Shown one piece after another: positions 54,601 to 64,000 of a stretch of DNA of 64,000 bases (positions within the stretch are counted from its first letter, which is position 1; every line of letters starts with the position of its first letter). A program made the position numbers and the translations under genes. Location: the NCBI GenBank assembly GCA_031763025.1, contig JASSKH010000006.1, forward strand, positions 10,413,691-10,477,690, given 5' to 3'. The DNA comes from Macrocystis pyrifera (lineage: Eukaryota > Sar > Phaeophyceae > Laminariales > Laminariaceae). Under the pieces are notes generated by a model that saw only the letters and a program-made list of their open reading frames with translations, made no database searches and was not told the origin of the DNA.

Positions 54601-57201
54601 CATTGCGGCCGTCTCTATCAAACCTAGCGCGCGCTCTGCTACTCCATTGTATTGGGGACTGTCGGCCGTCGTGAATTCCTGCTTGATCCCTCGTGATCTA
54701 CACAGGTCGCCAAACTTTCCCCCGCGGAATTCACCACCCCCATCAGATCGGACGATTACCACCGTAGAAGGGACACCGTCTGCACGAGAATCCGCAAGGA
54801 ACAGCTCGAACATTTCCGCGGCGTCCGACTTGTGGCGGATAAAGTACACCCACGTATACCGTGAAAAATCGTCGCGCACGATGAGAGTATACCGCTTCCA
54901 CCCGAGAGACTCTACCACCTTTGGTCCACTCAAATCCACAAAAACCCTCCCGAGCTTCTTATCTGCTCGTGTGTGTGTGGACTGCTTGATACCTTTGCGG
55001 AGACCCTTTGCCATGGAGCACCCTTTGCACTCCAGCAGCTTTCCCTCGAGGACAATCCCTTGCTGCTCCGCGGTCTTGCGAAGTAGTACCTCGTGGGAGT
55101 GTCCAGCAGCGCAGTGAAAATCGTTGATGTTGATTGCAGACTTGTTGGGCAGTTGTCCCGGGGCGAGTACAGCACAGGCATTTTCCCCACAACTGCGGTC
55201 GACCCGGTAGCCGTATAGGCTGTAGAGAGTCCCACTCAACGGGAACACGATCGAACGCTCCGACTTGAGCCTGATTACAACCCCCGTGGGGCGCCCTTCG
55301 AAAGTATGGCCGTTTTTGACCAGAGTGGGCAGGGAAACTAAGTGGTAGCGGAGATCCGGCACGTGCGCAACGGTCGTAAGCAGCACTTGCACGGGACCGT
55401 TTCCGGACCGAAAGACAACACTCACGTCACCGTAACCTTCGATCGCTCGGGTGGATCCGTCAGCGATTCGGAGAGTCAAGTTGCATTCTCTATAATTGAT
55501 CATGCAGTCAGCGGAGGGCGTCATGTGAGTAGACGCACCACTATCACATATCCAAGCCTCGTCTCCTACCTGCCAAGCAGACTCCCCTTTCCCCGAACCA
55601 TCGCTCCACTTGCCTGTCTCTTCGGCCTTGAAAGCTGAGGCCTGGACCGTACCTTTTTCCGGGTCGTCGTCCCTTGCCCCATCCTTACTCGTCACCGCCA
55701 TGACAGCTTCTTCTTTCGATGAGGGGCAGACATCAGCAGCGTGCCCCAGCCCGTTGCATCGACTGCATCGATCCGTGGACATGGGACAGGCATCGGCAGA
55801 GTGCCCGCGTCCCTGGCATCAACTGCATAGCTTCGCCGTACACTCGCTCCTCCAATGGCCCTTCTTGCCACACCTATGGCACTTGCCCACTGGAGTGCTT
55901 CCGCTGGCGGCTTTGGCGTCGTTACCATTGCCACCAGCAGCCGCGGCCGAGCCACCACCGTCCTCGTTGGAGCCTCTACCGCCTCGTCCGTGACCCCGTC
56001 GTCCACCTTTTTCTTTGCCATTCCCTCCACCTTTCCGGCGACCACCGCCACCGCCGCCGCCGCCGGCGTACATAGCATGGCCTGCGTGGCCAGCGTTGGA
56101 CCCCTTCTTCTTGTTTCCAGAAAGTCGGTGATGCCGTTCTCGAACAGCCTTGATGATGTCATCACGGCCGATGCTGTCACGTGATGCCAGGTTCAGAGCC
56201 TCCACTTCGTATTCGGCAGGCAGAGCGTCAATAAAGATGGTGTACAGCATGTGGTCGTCTACTGACATTCCTGCTGTTCGCATTTCCGCGGCAAGATCCT
56301 CGATCCTGCCCATCTCCTCGAGCGGGTTGCTCCCCAGCGCCATCTTAAAACTGTTAAGGCGTCGGGAGAGGTCTGATTTGGCCCCCGTCGTCTGAGGGCC
56401 GTACCACGCAAGGAGAGCGTCCCACGCTTGCCTCGGCGAGGTACACCGGTGCAAAATGCTTTTATCGCTCTTGCTCTTGAGGGCCGTCGACAGGAAATTC
56501 CATGCCAGTGTATGCCTGTGCACACTTTCGCGGCTAAACCCCCTAGCGACAAGCATCGAGTTTTCGGTGTCTAATTCCCCTACGGGAATGTACTGTGGTG
56601 GATCCGACACGAAAGCAGACAAGAAACCAACTCCTTTGGCGTAATACCGAGCGTCTCTTGTCCAGGGGCTGAGCTCAGATTTTAGCCCACTAAACGATGG
56701 CACAGGAGTGTGTTTGAAGGCCAAATGGTGCGATAGAGGCAGATCAAATCCACCACCCAACTCACCGCCGGGGTATGCACCCCATCCTCCTGTCCTCCCG
56801 TGCTGGTCTGGCTCACCCCTCGGTGGGCCAACCTCGACAGGCAACGCGGTTCCTCCGCGTCCAGTTGCTCCCAAATCTGGCGAGGCGCCCTCACGCAAAT
56901 TTGTCTCTTCTTCTGCTGCAATCTCTCTTACAGCAGTGGGTACTGCCCCTTGTGGGCTCTCCCCTACAGCAGCGCTACTCACAGCGCTGCTGGACTCCGA
57001 TCGGCCGTTGTTGCTCATAAACTCGGCCATCATGTCCCTCATGGCGTTCAGCATCGACGCCTCTCTGTTCTCCATCGCCAGCTTGATCTCGCGTCGCAGC
57101 GTTTCAACGTCACTTGGAGAGTCGCGCTCTTCTTGAGCCGATCCCTTCGAGGGCATCGTGGGCTTCTGGTACTAGACCTCAAACGTTCAAGTTCACTGGT
57201 G

Positions 57202-57457
57202 TGTTCGTAGAGTCCAAGCCTGGATGCCCTGACCACCACGTGGTCTGATGAGTTTCTTTATAATCGTTGTATTAGAGGACAGAGGAGGGGAGAGAGAGCG
57301 GAGCCTAGCTCGTAGCTCGGAACAGAGAACGGAGCAGAGAACGGAGTGCTCAAACTCTCCTCGTGAACACACGGCATAATTCATAATAACGCCTTCGAAG
57401 ATATACGCAACCCTCTACAACTTGTAACCGTCGCTGCTTGAACGATCCAAACGAACA
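57202..57457 (-). repeat. 5' LTR of the copia element
   Basis: 256 bp starting TGTTCG and ending CGAACA (perfect 6-bp inverted termini). It matches the other LTR throughout. Confidence 0.95.
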
Positions 57458-57496
57458 TAGCACTGCTGTACCGTAGTATTGCTGTACTGCCGCACT

Positions 57497-57660
57497 GCTG
57501 GGGGTGTGGGTGGTTTGGGTGGATAGGTGGGTTGATTTTTCGCTACATAGCGTTGCAGCATGGGCGGGTGGTCAGCAAACACAACCCATGCCATGAGTGT
57601 TGCGGGTGTGGGTGGTTTGGAGGGGTGGATGGGTTGGTTTTACTACAGCAGTACTGCAGG
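57497..57660. repeat. Imperfect direct repeat, GGGTGTGGGTGGTTTGG units
   Basis: Blocks at about 57499-57545 and 57600-57650 share GGGTGTGGGTGGTTTGG, GGATAGGTGGGTTG/GGATGGGTTGGTT. No coding role seen. Confidence 0.6.
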
Positions 57661-59404
57661 TATTGAGGTTGCGCTTCAAAACCACGAAGTACCAGTTTCA
57701 CGCAAGCATAGTGACCCACGGTCTAGTTGCAGGGAGTGTGGTAAAAAGGGAGAGAGATTTACGGGACTCGACAACTATGGTTGACGGACGAGAGCAACAC
57801 ACCGCAACTCTGCTGTATATCCCTCGCCACAATAGTTGACTAGGATTATGGCAATACCCGTAACGCTAATACGGGGCGTTTGTCATACCTTCTCGCAGCA
57901 GCAGCTTCCTTCCATCCCTTGCTGCGCGCGGCGTGCTTCCGAGAGGAGCTTTGTGCCCGTGCGTCAGCAGCTCTTTGTGTCCGGGCTTCCATCCTTCCTT
58001 GCGAGTCTTTCCGATCGAGCAGCAACTGCTCTGGGACCTTGCACGACCTCAAGAACTTCCGACGTGCCGTGGGTCAGCGGTGGTGCCGCGGCCTTGCTGT
58101 TGTCTATTTCATAAGTATTTCGATTTACCGTGGAGAAGGAAGCGACCCTGCCAAGAAACGCCACAGAACATATCGCAAACCCCATAGGGTCAAGACGCAG
58201 CCGTAAGTGACCTTGCACGGCCATTTGCGAGCGGCGGGCAACGCCCTCATAAAAGCGGTTAGCCAATCCCGCTGAGCGAGCCATGCTTCTGTAAGGTGAT
58301 CCCACTTGTGTCGCAATCTATGTGCTGTAGCGAATTTGCGGAAGATTTCGCTGCTCGTACCGACTCTGGCACAAGCGATTGTTCACTCAAGCGACTGTCC
58401 CGGGTGGGACTGAGCCGCGTAGCTCAAGGCGCCAGGGCTCTGTTGAATCCGGACGTTAGCTCAGATTGCTTGTGTGTGTCCGCTATCGATTCGCGTGGTA
58501 TACACGTCAACGTCGGGAGCGGTTTGCGGCCGGATTTCGCGAAGATTGGAGTTTCCTCGTAACGGGGGACAAACAGACAGGTTTCGAACTTCCGATATAG
58601 ATTATCATAGGTAAACCTAGGGAATACACCAGGTGTACACGAAACGGACAGCGGTCAAGGAATTATGGAAACCGCTCGCGATAACCACATCCAGCCTAAG
58701 AAACTTCTTGCTGAGCGTCAAAGAAGGAGGTGCATGTCTATTCTTCCCGCGCTCAACCCACCACGTGGATGCTTTTTCATTCGTTCGTACAACTACAGCA
58801 TGTGTGCTACTAAACCTTTCTACAGCAAACTGCCTACCCGCTTTGGGGATATATGCCATCAGTACATGGAATTGTTGTTGCCCTCGACGAAATGCATTCG
58901 AGCGCTGTTCTCAGTTTGCTTGCCTTTTTTTTGTGAAGTCGCGGTTGGAGTTGGTGCGAGTGTCGAGAGAAGCCAGTCGGCACCGGCACAGACGGCACCC
59001 GGTTTGGCTCAGACTGAACTTCTGCTTTTTTTCCTTGGAAAAACAAGAAAAAAAAACTCGCGCGCCCCATTATTAAACCCGAACGGTTACTATATTACGG
59101 GACAGAGTGGTATGCCAGTACAGCAGTACGATAGCACGGTGTGAGCAGGACGCCCCACTCCCAAACAGCCACCAATATCCTGTGGCTTGCCTGGTCCATA
59201 CGGCGGTTGTGTATATCGCAGAATGTCTCCCCTCGCCTCTAAGAAGAGCCCACGACTCACGGCTCCGATCCCGAGCGACGATGGAAGCCGGAAGTCTACC
59301 CGTCTCTACGTACGGAAAGACACGCTCCTTTTACGAACCATGCTATCATCACGTCATGTAGGGTCCAGGCGGTGGTGCAGGTACAGCTTGCAAGAAATAA
59401 CATT
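57661..59404. other. No gene established
   Basis: Several overlapping frames of 80-160 codons occur on both strands (57964-58305 minus, 58633-59076 plus, 58617-58859 minus). None has a recognisable domain. The minus frame with ALPAARKWPCKVTYGC and the one with STWWVERGKNRHAPP have normal composition and might be exon or transposase remnants, but I cannot support a family. Confidence 0.4.
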
Positions 59405-60010
59405 TACCAGGTATTTATTTTCTGAAATCGGGGAGACGAAATATACGACGGTAACAAAGTGATCGACATACGATTAAACAAAACATACATGTCTGTACCA
59501 CACACGAGATTGGAAAGTAAAATCGAATTACTTTTCGTCTTGAAGTTGATACTCCGGGTGCGGCGTGCTTTACTACAAAGCAAATGACGGATTGACAAGT
59601 GATCTCTGTACCGCGAAATATAAGAGTACCGAAATATACGATGGTCACAAAGTAATCGACAGACAAAATAGACAGACTTGTCTGTACCATACAGAGGATC
59701 GCAAAATAATGCGAATTATAATGTCCCCAACAAGCAGATACATATAAATCGACAGACGAACGAATATAGACCTAATAGTATAGACAGATTCTGAAGATGT
59801 CCGCACTACACAAAGGATCGCAAAATGAAAGCGATTGTGACTCTTTCGTGTTGTTATTTGTAGTAATATGAGTGATGCACCAGACTCTTTCACAGCCTAC
59901 TATTACTAGAAGAGTGGGAATGACGACAGTGACAAATCTACGGCGGCACAGTGGTCTGCAGCGGGGCTTCTTGACATTTATTGCGCTTGTGCGCACGACG
60001 GTTACAAAGT
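59405..60010. repeat. Degenerate dispersed/tandem repeat, GAAATATACGA...CACAAAGTAATCGAC units
   Basis: Related blocks at 59429-59515, 59630-59700, 59785-59830 and 59985-60050: CGAAATATACGATGGTCACAAAG, ACTTGTCTGTACCATACA and GGATCGCAAAATAA. The left edge TTATTTTCTGAAATCGGGGAGACGAAA (59414-59440) recurs at 61073-61101, so part of it is dispersed. Frames on the minus strand show the repeat as SILSVDYFVTIVYFGT. Confidence 0.6.
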
Positions 60011-61064
60011 TATCTACACTACTCGTGGTCATACTATGTTGGACACATTTAAGACTACGATTATGTAAGATTACAGAAAAAAACATCTATCGAGTCTCTT
60101 ACACGATGCGAAAATATGTAACGACCAGCGTAAAATATGTTTTTCCCCAACATAAGTACATGGGCACTTTTCCGACCAAGTGCATGTATTGTAAGTTGGC
60201 AATAAGCTTTTCTGGGTGTGCAGCACACTGCACAGCTCTGCCGCAGCATGCAACAGGTCCTGGAGCAGCCACAGCTCCGCAGCAACAACGCACACAAAAC
60301 ACCGCCATACGATGCAAACCCCCAACCCAAGTACAACCCGCTTCTCGGTGTAGTACAAACTCGCAGCTATCACCCTACACCAGCAGCAATGTCGGTGGCG
60401 CGGAGAGGCATCCCGATCCAGCACGCGTGACTCAACCGACAGCCTCTCGTAGTAACTGGAAATGATCGACCACAATATTTCCCCGACTATATATTGAGCA
60501 CACGCAGCACAACAGACACCACCACACACTACACAGCACAAGCCGGCACACAGGCCGTAATTCCAACGCCCGACCCAACTAGAAAGATCAACTGGCGGGT
60601 AGTAAGCGTTCACACGATGGCGATCCGCCCGCTGAACTCCGCGGCACCAGACCGCGAAATATAAGAGATCCCCAACAAACAGTCAGAGAGCTGACGATGC
60701 TCTGTTGGCCAATGAAAAACGTGTCGGTTGTTAACGACAGATTGAAAGGTATTTTCAACAGCGGGGCTATTAGCGAGATTATTACCAAAACATACATACG
60801 ACTAAGGTGATCGCAAAATTAATGTTGTAATAGTACTTCAAGTCGTACTGGTACTCCTTCTGTTGTACTTTTATTAATATTAATAGTGTAGTGCCAGGTA
60901 CTCCTTTTCTATGCTCTCCAGTGCATGATACACATTCGGGAGGGGTGTACGTATGAAAGTTGAAAGCATTATGCTGGGTGATACCAACGTGCGTGTTGAA
61001 GAAGGTACTTCATCGTCGAGATTCATACGAATCTTACGTGACGGGTTATAATACAGATGTAGAA
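60011..61064. other. No gene recognised
   Basis: Overlapping frames (59872-60465 plus, 60613-60071 minus) lack domains. A TATAAGAGATCC-type block at 60660 recurs at 61348. Confidence 0.4.
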
Positions 61065-61560
61065 TGGTGATTATTTATTTTCCGAACTCGGGGAGACGAA
61101 ACGAAGGCGAAGTAAAAAATAATCGACTGTAAAGTCGTGGTGAAGTTATTACTTTGTCTAGCTCCTCCTGCTCTGTCGCCCTCAAGGAATGTTCTTGTTG
61201 CATACTTGTGATGTTGCTGGTCGGGCGCTCGCATGCTCTTATGTGCTTGCCGTGTTGGAACAGCAGTATCGTATCTATACTCGTTCCAGCTCTGTCGCCC
61301 TCAAGGCATAATATGCTCTTGTGCACTTGACGCTCTGCCATCGCTCGTCATATAAGAGATCCACAACAACAACAAGTGTTTTTGTACAGCAGTATCTATA
61401 CTCGTTCCTGCTGTGTCGCCCTGAAGGCATATGCTCTTCTTGTGCACTTGACGCTCTGCCATCGCTCGTCATATAAGAGACTCTCAACAAGCGTTTATGT
61501 ACAGCAGTATGATATCTGACGAGCGATGGCATGCTCTTGTGCACGTGTTGCTGCTGTTGT
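61065..61560. repeat. Tandem repeat of about 116 bp
   Basis: Units with CTCGTTCCAGCTCTGTCGCC, CTCAAGGCATA, TGCTCTTGTGCACTTGACGC, CTCTGCCATCGCTCGTCATA and TAAGAGATCC recur at about 61160, 61277 and 61393, with a final partly inverted piece (GACGAGCGATGGCATGCTCT) at 61518. Confidence 0.75.
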
Positions 61561-61599
61561 TCTTCGGGGCGATCGTCGCAAGCGCTTAGCGGACCCACT

Positions 61600-62290
61600 T
61601 GGCCTTGCTGCTGCTGTTGCCGTTGCGGCTGCTGCTAGCATGCTCCCTGATGCCATCGCTCTCCCTTTGCACCATCACCTCCACATATATAACCTCATCA
61701 TCTTGCACCTTCACCTCACGTATCACCTTGCACCTTCAACATATGCTCTTGTGGTCTTGTTTTTGCTGTTGCAGACGTGGCTGCTGGGGTTGCTGTTGCC
61801 GCTGCGGCTGCTGCTGCTGCTGCTCCCTGATGCCATCGCTCTCCCTTTGCACCATCACCTCCACATATATAACCTCATCATCTTGCACCTTCACCTCACG
61901 TATCACCTTGCACCTTCAACATATGCTCTTGTGGTCTTGTTTCTGCTGTTGCAGACGTGGCTGCTGGGGCTGCTGTTGCCGCTGCGGCTGCTGCTGCTGC
62001 TGCTCCCTGATGCCATCGCTCTCCCTTTCTTTGCACCTTTACCTCCTCATATAGCACCTCATCATCTTGCACCTTCAACTCACTTATCACCTTGCATCTT
62101 CAACATACGCTCTTGTGGTCTTGCTGCTGCTGTTGCAGACGTGGCTGCTGGGGCTGCTGTTGCCGTTGCGACTGCTGCTGCTCCCTGGTTCTATCGCTCT
62201 CCCTTTGCACCTTCACCTCCTCATATATCAATCACCTCACCACCTTCTACATTCACCTCACTTATCACCTCATCACCTAGCACCTTCAAC
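61600..62290. repeat. 180-bp satellite, about four units
   Basis: The anchor TGCTCCCTGATGCCATCGCT occurs at 61641, 61821 and 62001, with a diverged fourth near 62180: spacing exactly 180 bp. Units 1 and 2 are almost identical. Because 180 is divisible by three, a 279-codon frame (61526-62365) stays open with a 60-residue repeat (LHLHLTYHLAPSTYALVVLF); I regard this as a consequence of the repeat. Confidence 0.92.
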
Positions 62291-62408
62291 GTATGCTCTT
62301 CTTGTGTACTTGATGTGATATCGGATGTTGTTGGTGTATGGTATGATGACGGTACTACGGTCTGATATATTATATGGAAAAAACACGGTATGTGATATGG
62401 TTTATAAG
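62291..62408. other. Spacer, nothing recognised
   Basis: Short AT-rich interval between two repeat arrays. Confidence 0.5.
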
Positions 62409-63110
62409 ACGCTTCGCTCCGCGAGCGGCCTACGCCGCCCGCTACGCTCGCCCAGGAAGGAAAATTACATCAAATTATGCGAACCGGACAGACGTCCATG
62501 ATTGAACATATATTTTTTCATGATTTAATAAATTTTGAAATACGTCAGCTGTGAGTTCGACTGATTAAATAGTTGATACTCAACTTTGCAAGCTGCGTAG
62601 TACGTCTCGTCTATTTTCATGATTGCGAACTGGCGACTTGATAATGCCAAGAGTCCCGTCGCCATGCTTCTTCAGGAGAAAACAGCTCGGACGCCGCATA
62701 CGCTTCGCGTCACGGGCGGTTTTCCGCTACGTTCGCTCACATGTCGTACGTACGTACGTACTCCAGGTAGGTAGGGAGCATATTTTCTTCTTTTGATATA
62801 TTATACAAGGCAGTTCGCTTCCCGGGCGGCCTACGCCGCCCGCTACGCTCGCTCAGAAAGGAAAATTACGTCAAATTATGCGAAGCGGACAGAGGTCCAT
62901 GATTGAATACTGTTTTTTTCATAACCCCTGTAGTTGCAAACTGGCGATTTGATAATGCCAAGAGTCCCGCCGCCATGCTTCTGGAGAAAACAGCTCGGAC
63001 GCCACATACGCTTCACGTCGCGGGCGGTTTCCCGCTACACTCGCTCACATGTCGTACGTGCGTACATACCCCAGATAGGGTACTTATTTTCTTCTTTCGA
63101 TATGCTCTGT
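62409..63110. repeat. Direct repeat of about 300-400 bp with GC-rich hairpins
   Basis: Units at 62409-62800 and 62812-63110 share GCGGCCTACGCCGCCCGCTA, CGCTCG, AGGAAAATTACGTCAAATTA, TGCGAAGCGGACAGA, CTGGCGATTTGATAATGCCA, AGAGTCCCGCCGCCATGCTT, AAACAGCTCGGACGCC and the end CGCTCACATGTCGTACGT. Each starts with an imperfect hairpin (GCGAGCGGCCTACGCC / GCCCGCTACGCTCGC) and has another GC hairpin near its end. The first unit carries about 90 bp extra. Confidence 0.88.
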
Positions 63111-63318
63111 GTCTGTACTCGTATATACTCAAGATAAAGCACAGCTCGGCACAGCAACACAACACAGCAAAAACAATGAAAACGAAACCGAAAATTTCTG
63201 AACGAAAAAAAATCCCCGTCCCCTTTCACACAATAATTTACTACCTGATTGGTACACCTTACACCAGTCAAAAAGAAGAAATGAAAAAAAAGGAAAAACA
63301 AACAGCAGAGCTTCTCTC

Positions 63319-63546
63319 TCAGCCTCGTACGCCGTCCGCCCCCCTCGCGACCATCTCGTCACCGATTCGGTCCGGGTAAAGCTTTCCTCCCTCTCTTCCA
63401 CAGTGAGCCCCGTCGCCCGCCTCGTGTGAAGCCCGGTGCGCACCGTGGACCTCGTTCGCCAGCTCGACAATGTTGGTGCTCTGACGGGGTACCTCCTTCT
63501 GGTGATTCAGCCCGGTCGCAAAAATAAGCGCCGCTTGAATATGTTC
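63319..63546 (-). CDS. Possible exon, unrecognised
   Basis: A minus-strand frame open for 75 codons between stops reads EHIQAALIFATGLNHQKEVP, then STNIVELANEVHGAHRASHE and an acidic/Gly-rich end. It has no ATG near its start, so it could only be an internal or terminal exon; GTAAG lies just upstream. The composition is that of an ordinary soluble protein. No family recognised, and the length is not beyond chance. Confidence 0.25.
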   Translation of the reverse strand, partial: EHIQAALIFATGLNHQKEVPRQSTNIVELANEVHGAHRASHEAGDGAHCGREGGKLYPDRIGDEMVARGADGVRG

Positions 63547-64000
63547 TTACATTCCCGAACGACCCTTAAATAGTCGTACGTACTCTTTCAAAAATCACAA
63601 ATGGAGGCCAGACAGAGCCTATTGACGCATCCCTCGTGTCTCGAGGCACACGCGACGCCCAGCCACGAAAGCGGCGACCGTGCTCCTTGCAACTCCCCCT
63701 CTACCCGCCAGCACCCGCTGACACCCGCGACGGTGCCGGGTTCACCCGCGGAACGAGTACACGCACGCACACGAAACGAAAGAAGAAAAAAGGAAAGAAG
63801 AACTGAAAGTATGAAGAGAAATGGAGAAAACAAAGACCCACTGGAAAGGTCCGGCAAGTAATAAAAGGAGGCGATTTCCAAGTGGGAGCTTTGAGAGGCC
63901 AGGGATGTACCAACCGAGCACGCTCAGAGAGTGATATCTAAGTAAGTAGTTCTATGTCTGTACTCGTATGTACGAAAGAGAAGCACAGAAGCACCGCAAA
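63547..64000. other. No gene established
   Basis: Two opposed frames (63601-63861 plus, 63881-63588 minus) of similar length have no domain. The plus frame is rich in Arg/Lys/Glu from AGAAG-rich DNA at 63775-63850. Confidence 0.4.

Larger units (their letters stand above)
51377..57457 (-). mobile_element. Ty1/copia LTR-retrotransposon, 6.1 kb, ends whole, coding region broken
   Basis: Fossil element on the minus strand, bounded by LTRs and a 5-bp target duplication TAGCA (51372-51376 and 57458-57462). Parts in order from 57157 downward: gag with a CCHC knuckle CHRCGKKGHWRSEC (about 57150-55820), a second knuckle CSRCNGLGHAADVC, protease (CDSGASTHM, about 55550), GAG-pre-integrase zinc region, integrase core (about 55000-54400, with RSDGGGEF and SPQYNGVAERALG), reverse transcriptase (about 53450-52850, with HLDVAQAFARA and SLYGLKQSGRQW) and RNase H (about 52700-52000, YSDADYADKSNDRRS, STAEAEYVAL). 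Integrase before reverse transcriptase defines Ty1/copia. The LTRs differ by about four substitutions and one short simple-repeat indel in some 256 bp, so the insertion is young. The coding region has a handful of breaks. Confidence 0.96.

Noticed and set aside
57157-57201. Primer-binding site of the copia element
   Set aside because: The bases next to the 5' LTR on the element strand (CACCAGTGAACTTGAACG) do not clearly complement a tRNA 3' end that I can name.
61526-62365. 279-codon Leu/His-rich frame
   Set aside because: It follows from a 180-bp satellite whose length is a multiple of three; no start context or domain supports a gene.

Overview
The window is repeat-dominated nuclear DNA from a eukaryote. 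It has no operons, no ribosomal RNA or convincing tRNA gene, abundant microsatellites and long homopolymers, and retroelements of several classes. The codon use and wording of the Ty1/copia and non-LTR proteins, and a GC-rich Ala/Gly-rich zinc-finger gene, suggest a stramenopile alga, most likely a brown alga. That assignment is an inference from protein style; I could not search a database.

Layout. 1-6.5 kb: two Ty3/gypsy copies lying head to head around a near-perfect palindrome of about 1 kb. 6.5-25.7 kb: mostly non-coding DNA with short DNA elements (MITEs), tRNA-derived SINEs, one copy of a second retroposon with a poly(C) tail, tandem duplications, and an array (20.9-22.2 kb) built from an exon-like module. 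25.9-28.8 kb: a minisatellite with an internal palindrome, interrupted by a textbook non-autonomous hAT element (8-bp target duplication). 29-30.5 kb: two SINEs, a MITE remnant and a minisatellite. 31-35.3 kb: the only well-supported host gene, encoding two zinc (PHD-type) fingers, a Gly/Val/Ala-rich middle and an Ala/Lys/Glu coiled coil. 35.3-37.7 kb and 45.5-47.0 kb: two loci with the same order, a non-autonomous retroposon followed by a LINE, each ending in poly(C). 47.0-49.2 kb: a second, unrelated LINE with a YMDD-type reverse transcriptase. 51.4-57.5 kb: a young Ty1/copia element with matching LTRs and a 5-bp target duplication. 57.5-64 kb: satellites and direct repeats.

Most notable is the poly(C) retroposon system. 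A LINE and a roughly 540-bp non-coding element share a similar 3' end (closing in GTAC and then a run of C, up to 54 nt), and new copies repeatedly sit directly in the C tail of older ones. Most LINE/SINE pairs carry A-rich or microsatellite tails, so this pairing and the tail-into-tail insertion deserve a check. Second in interest is the similarity between the 20.9-22.2 kb module array and an internal piece of the PHD-finger gene at 31.6 kb, which suggests exon-module shuffling. Outside the host gene and the element proteins I do not trust the open frames; the long ones in Gly/Pro/Leu-rich stretches follow from simple-sequence DNA.
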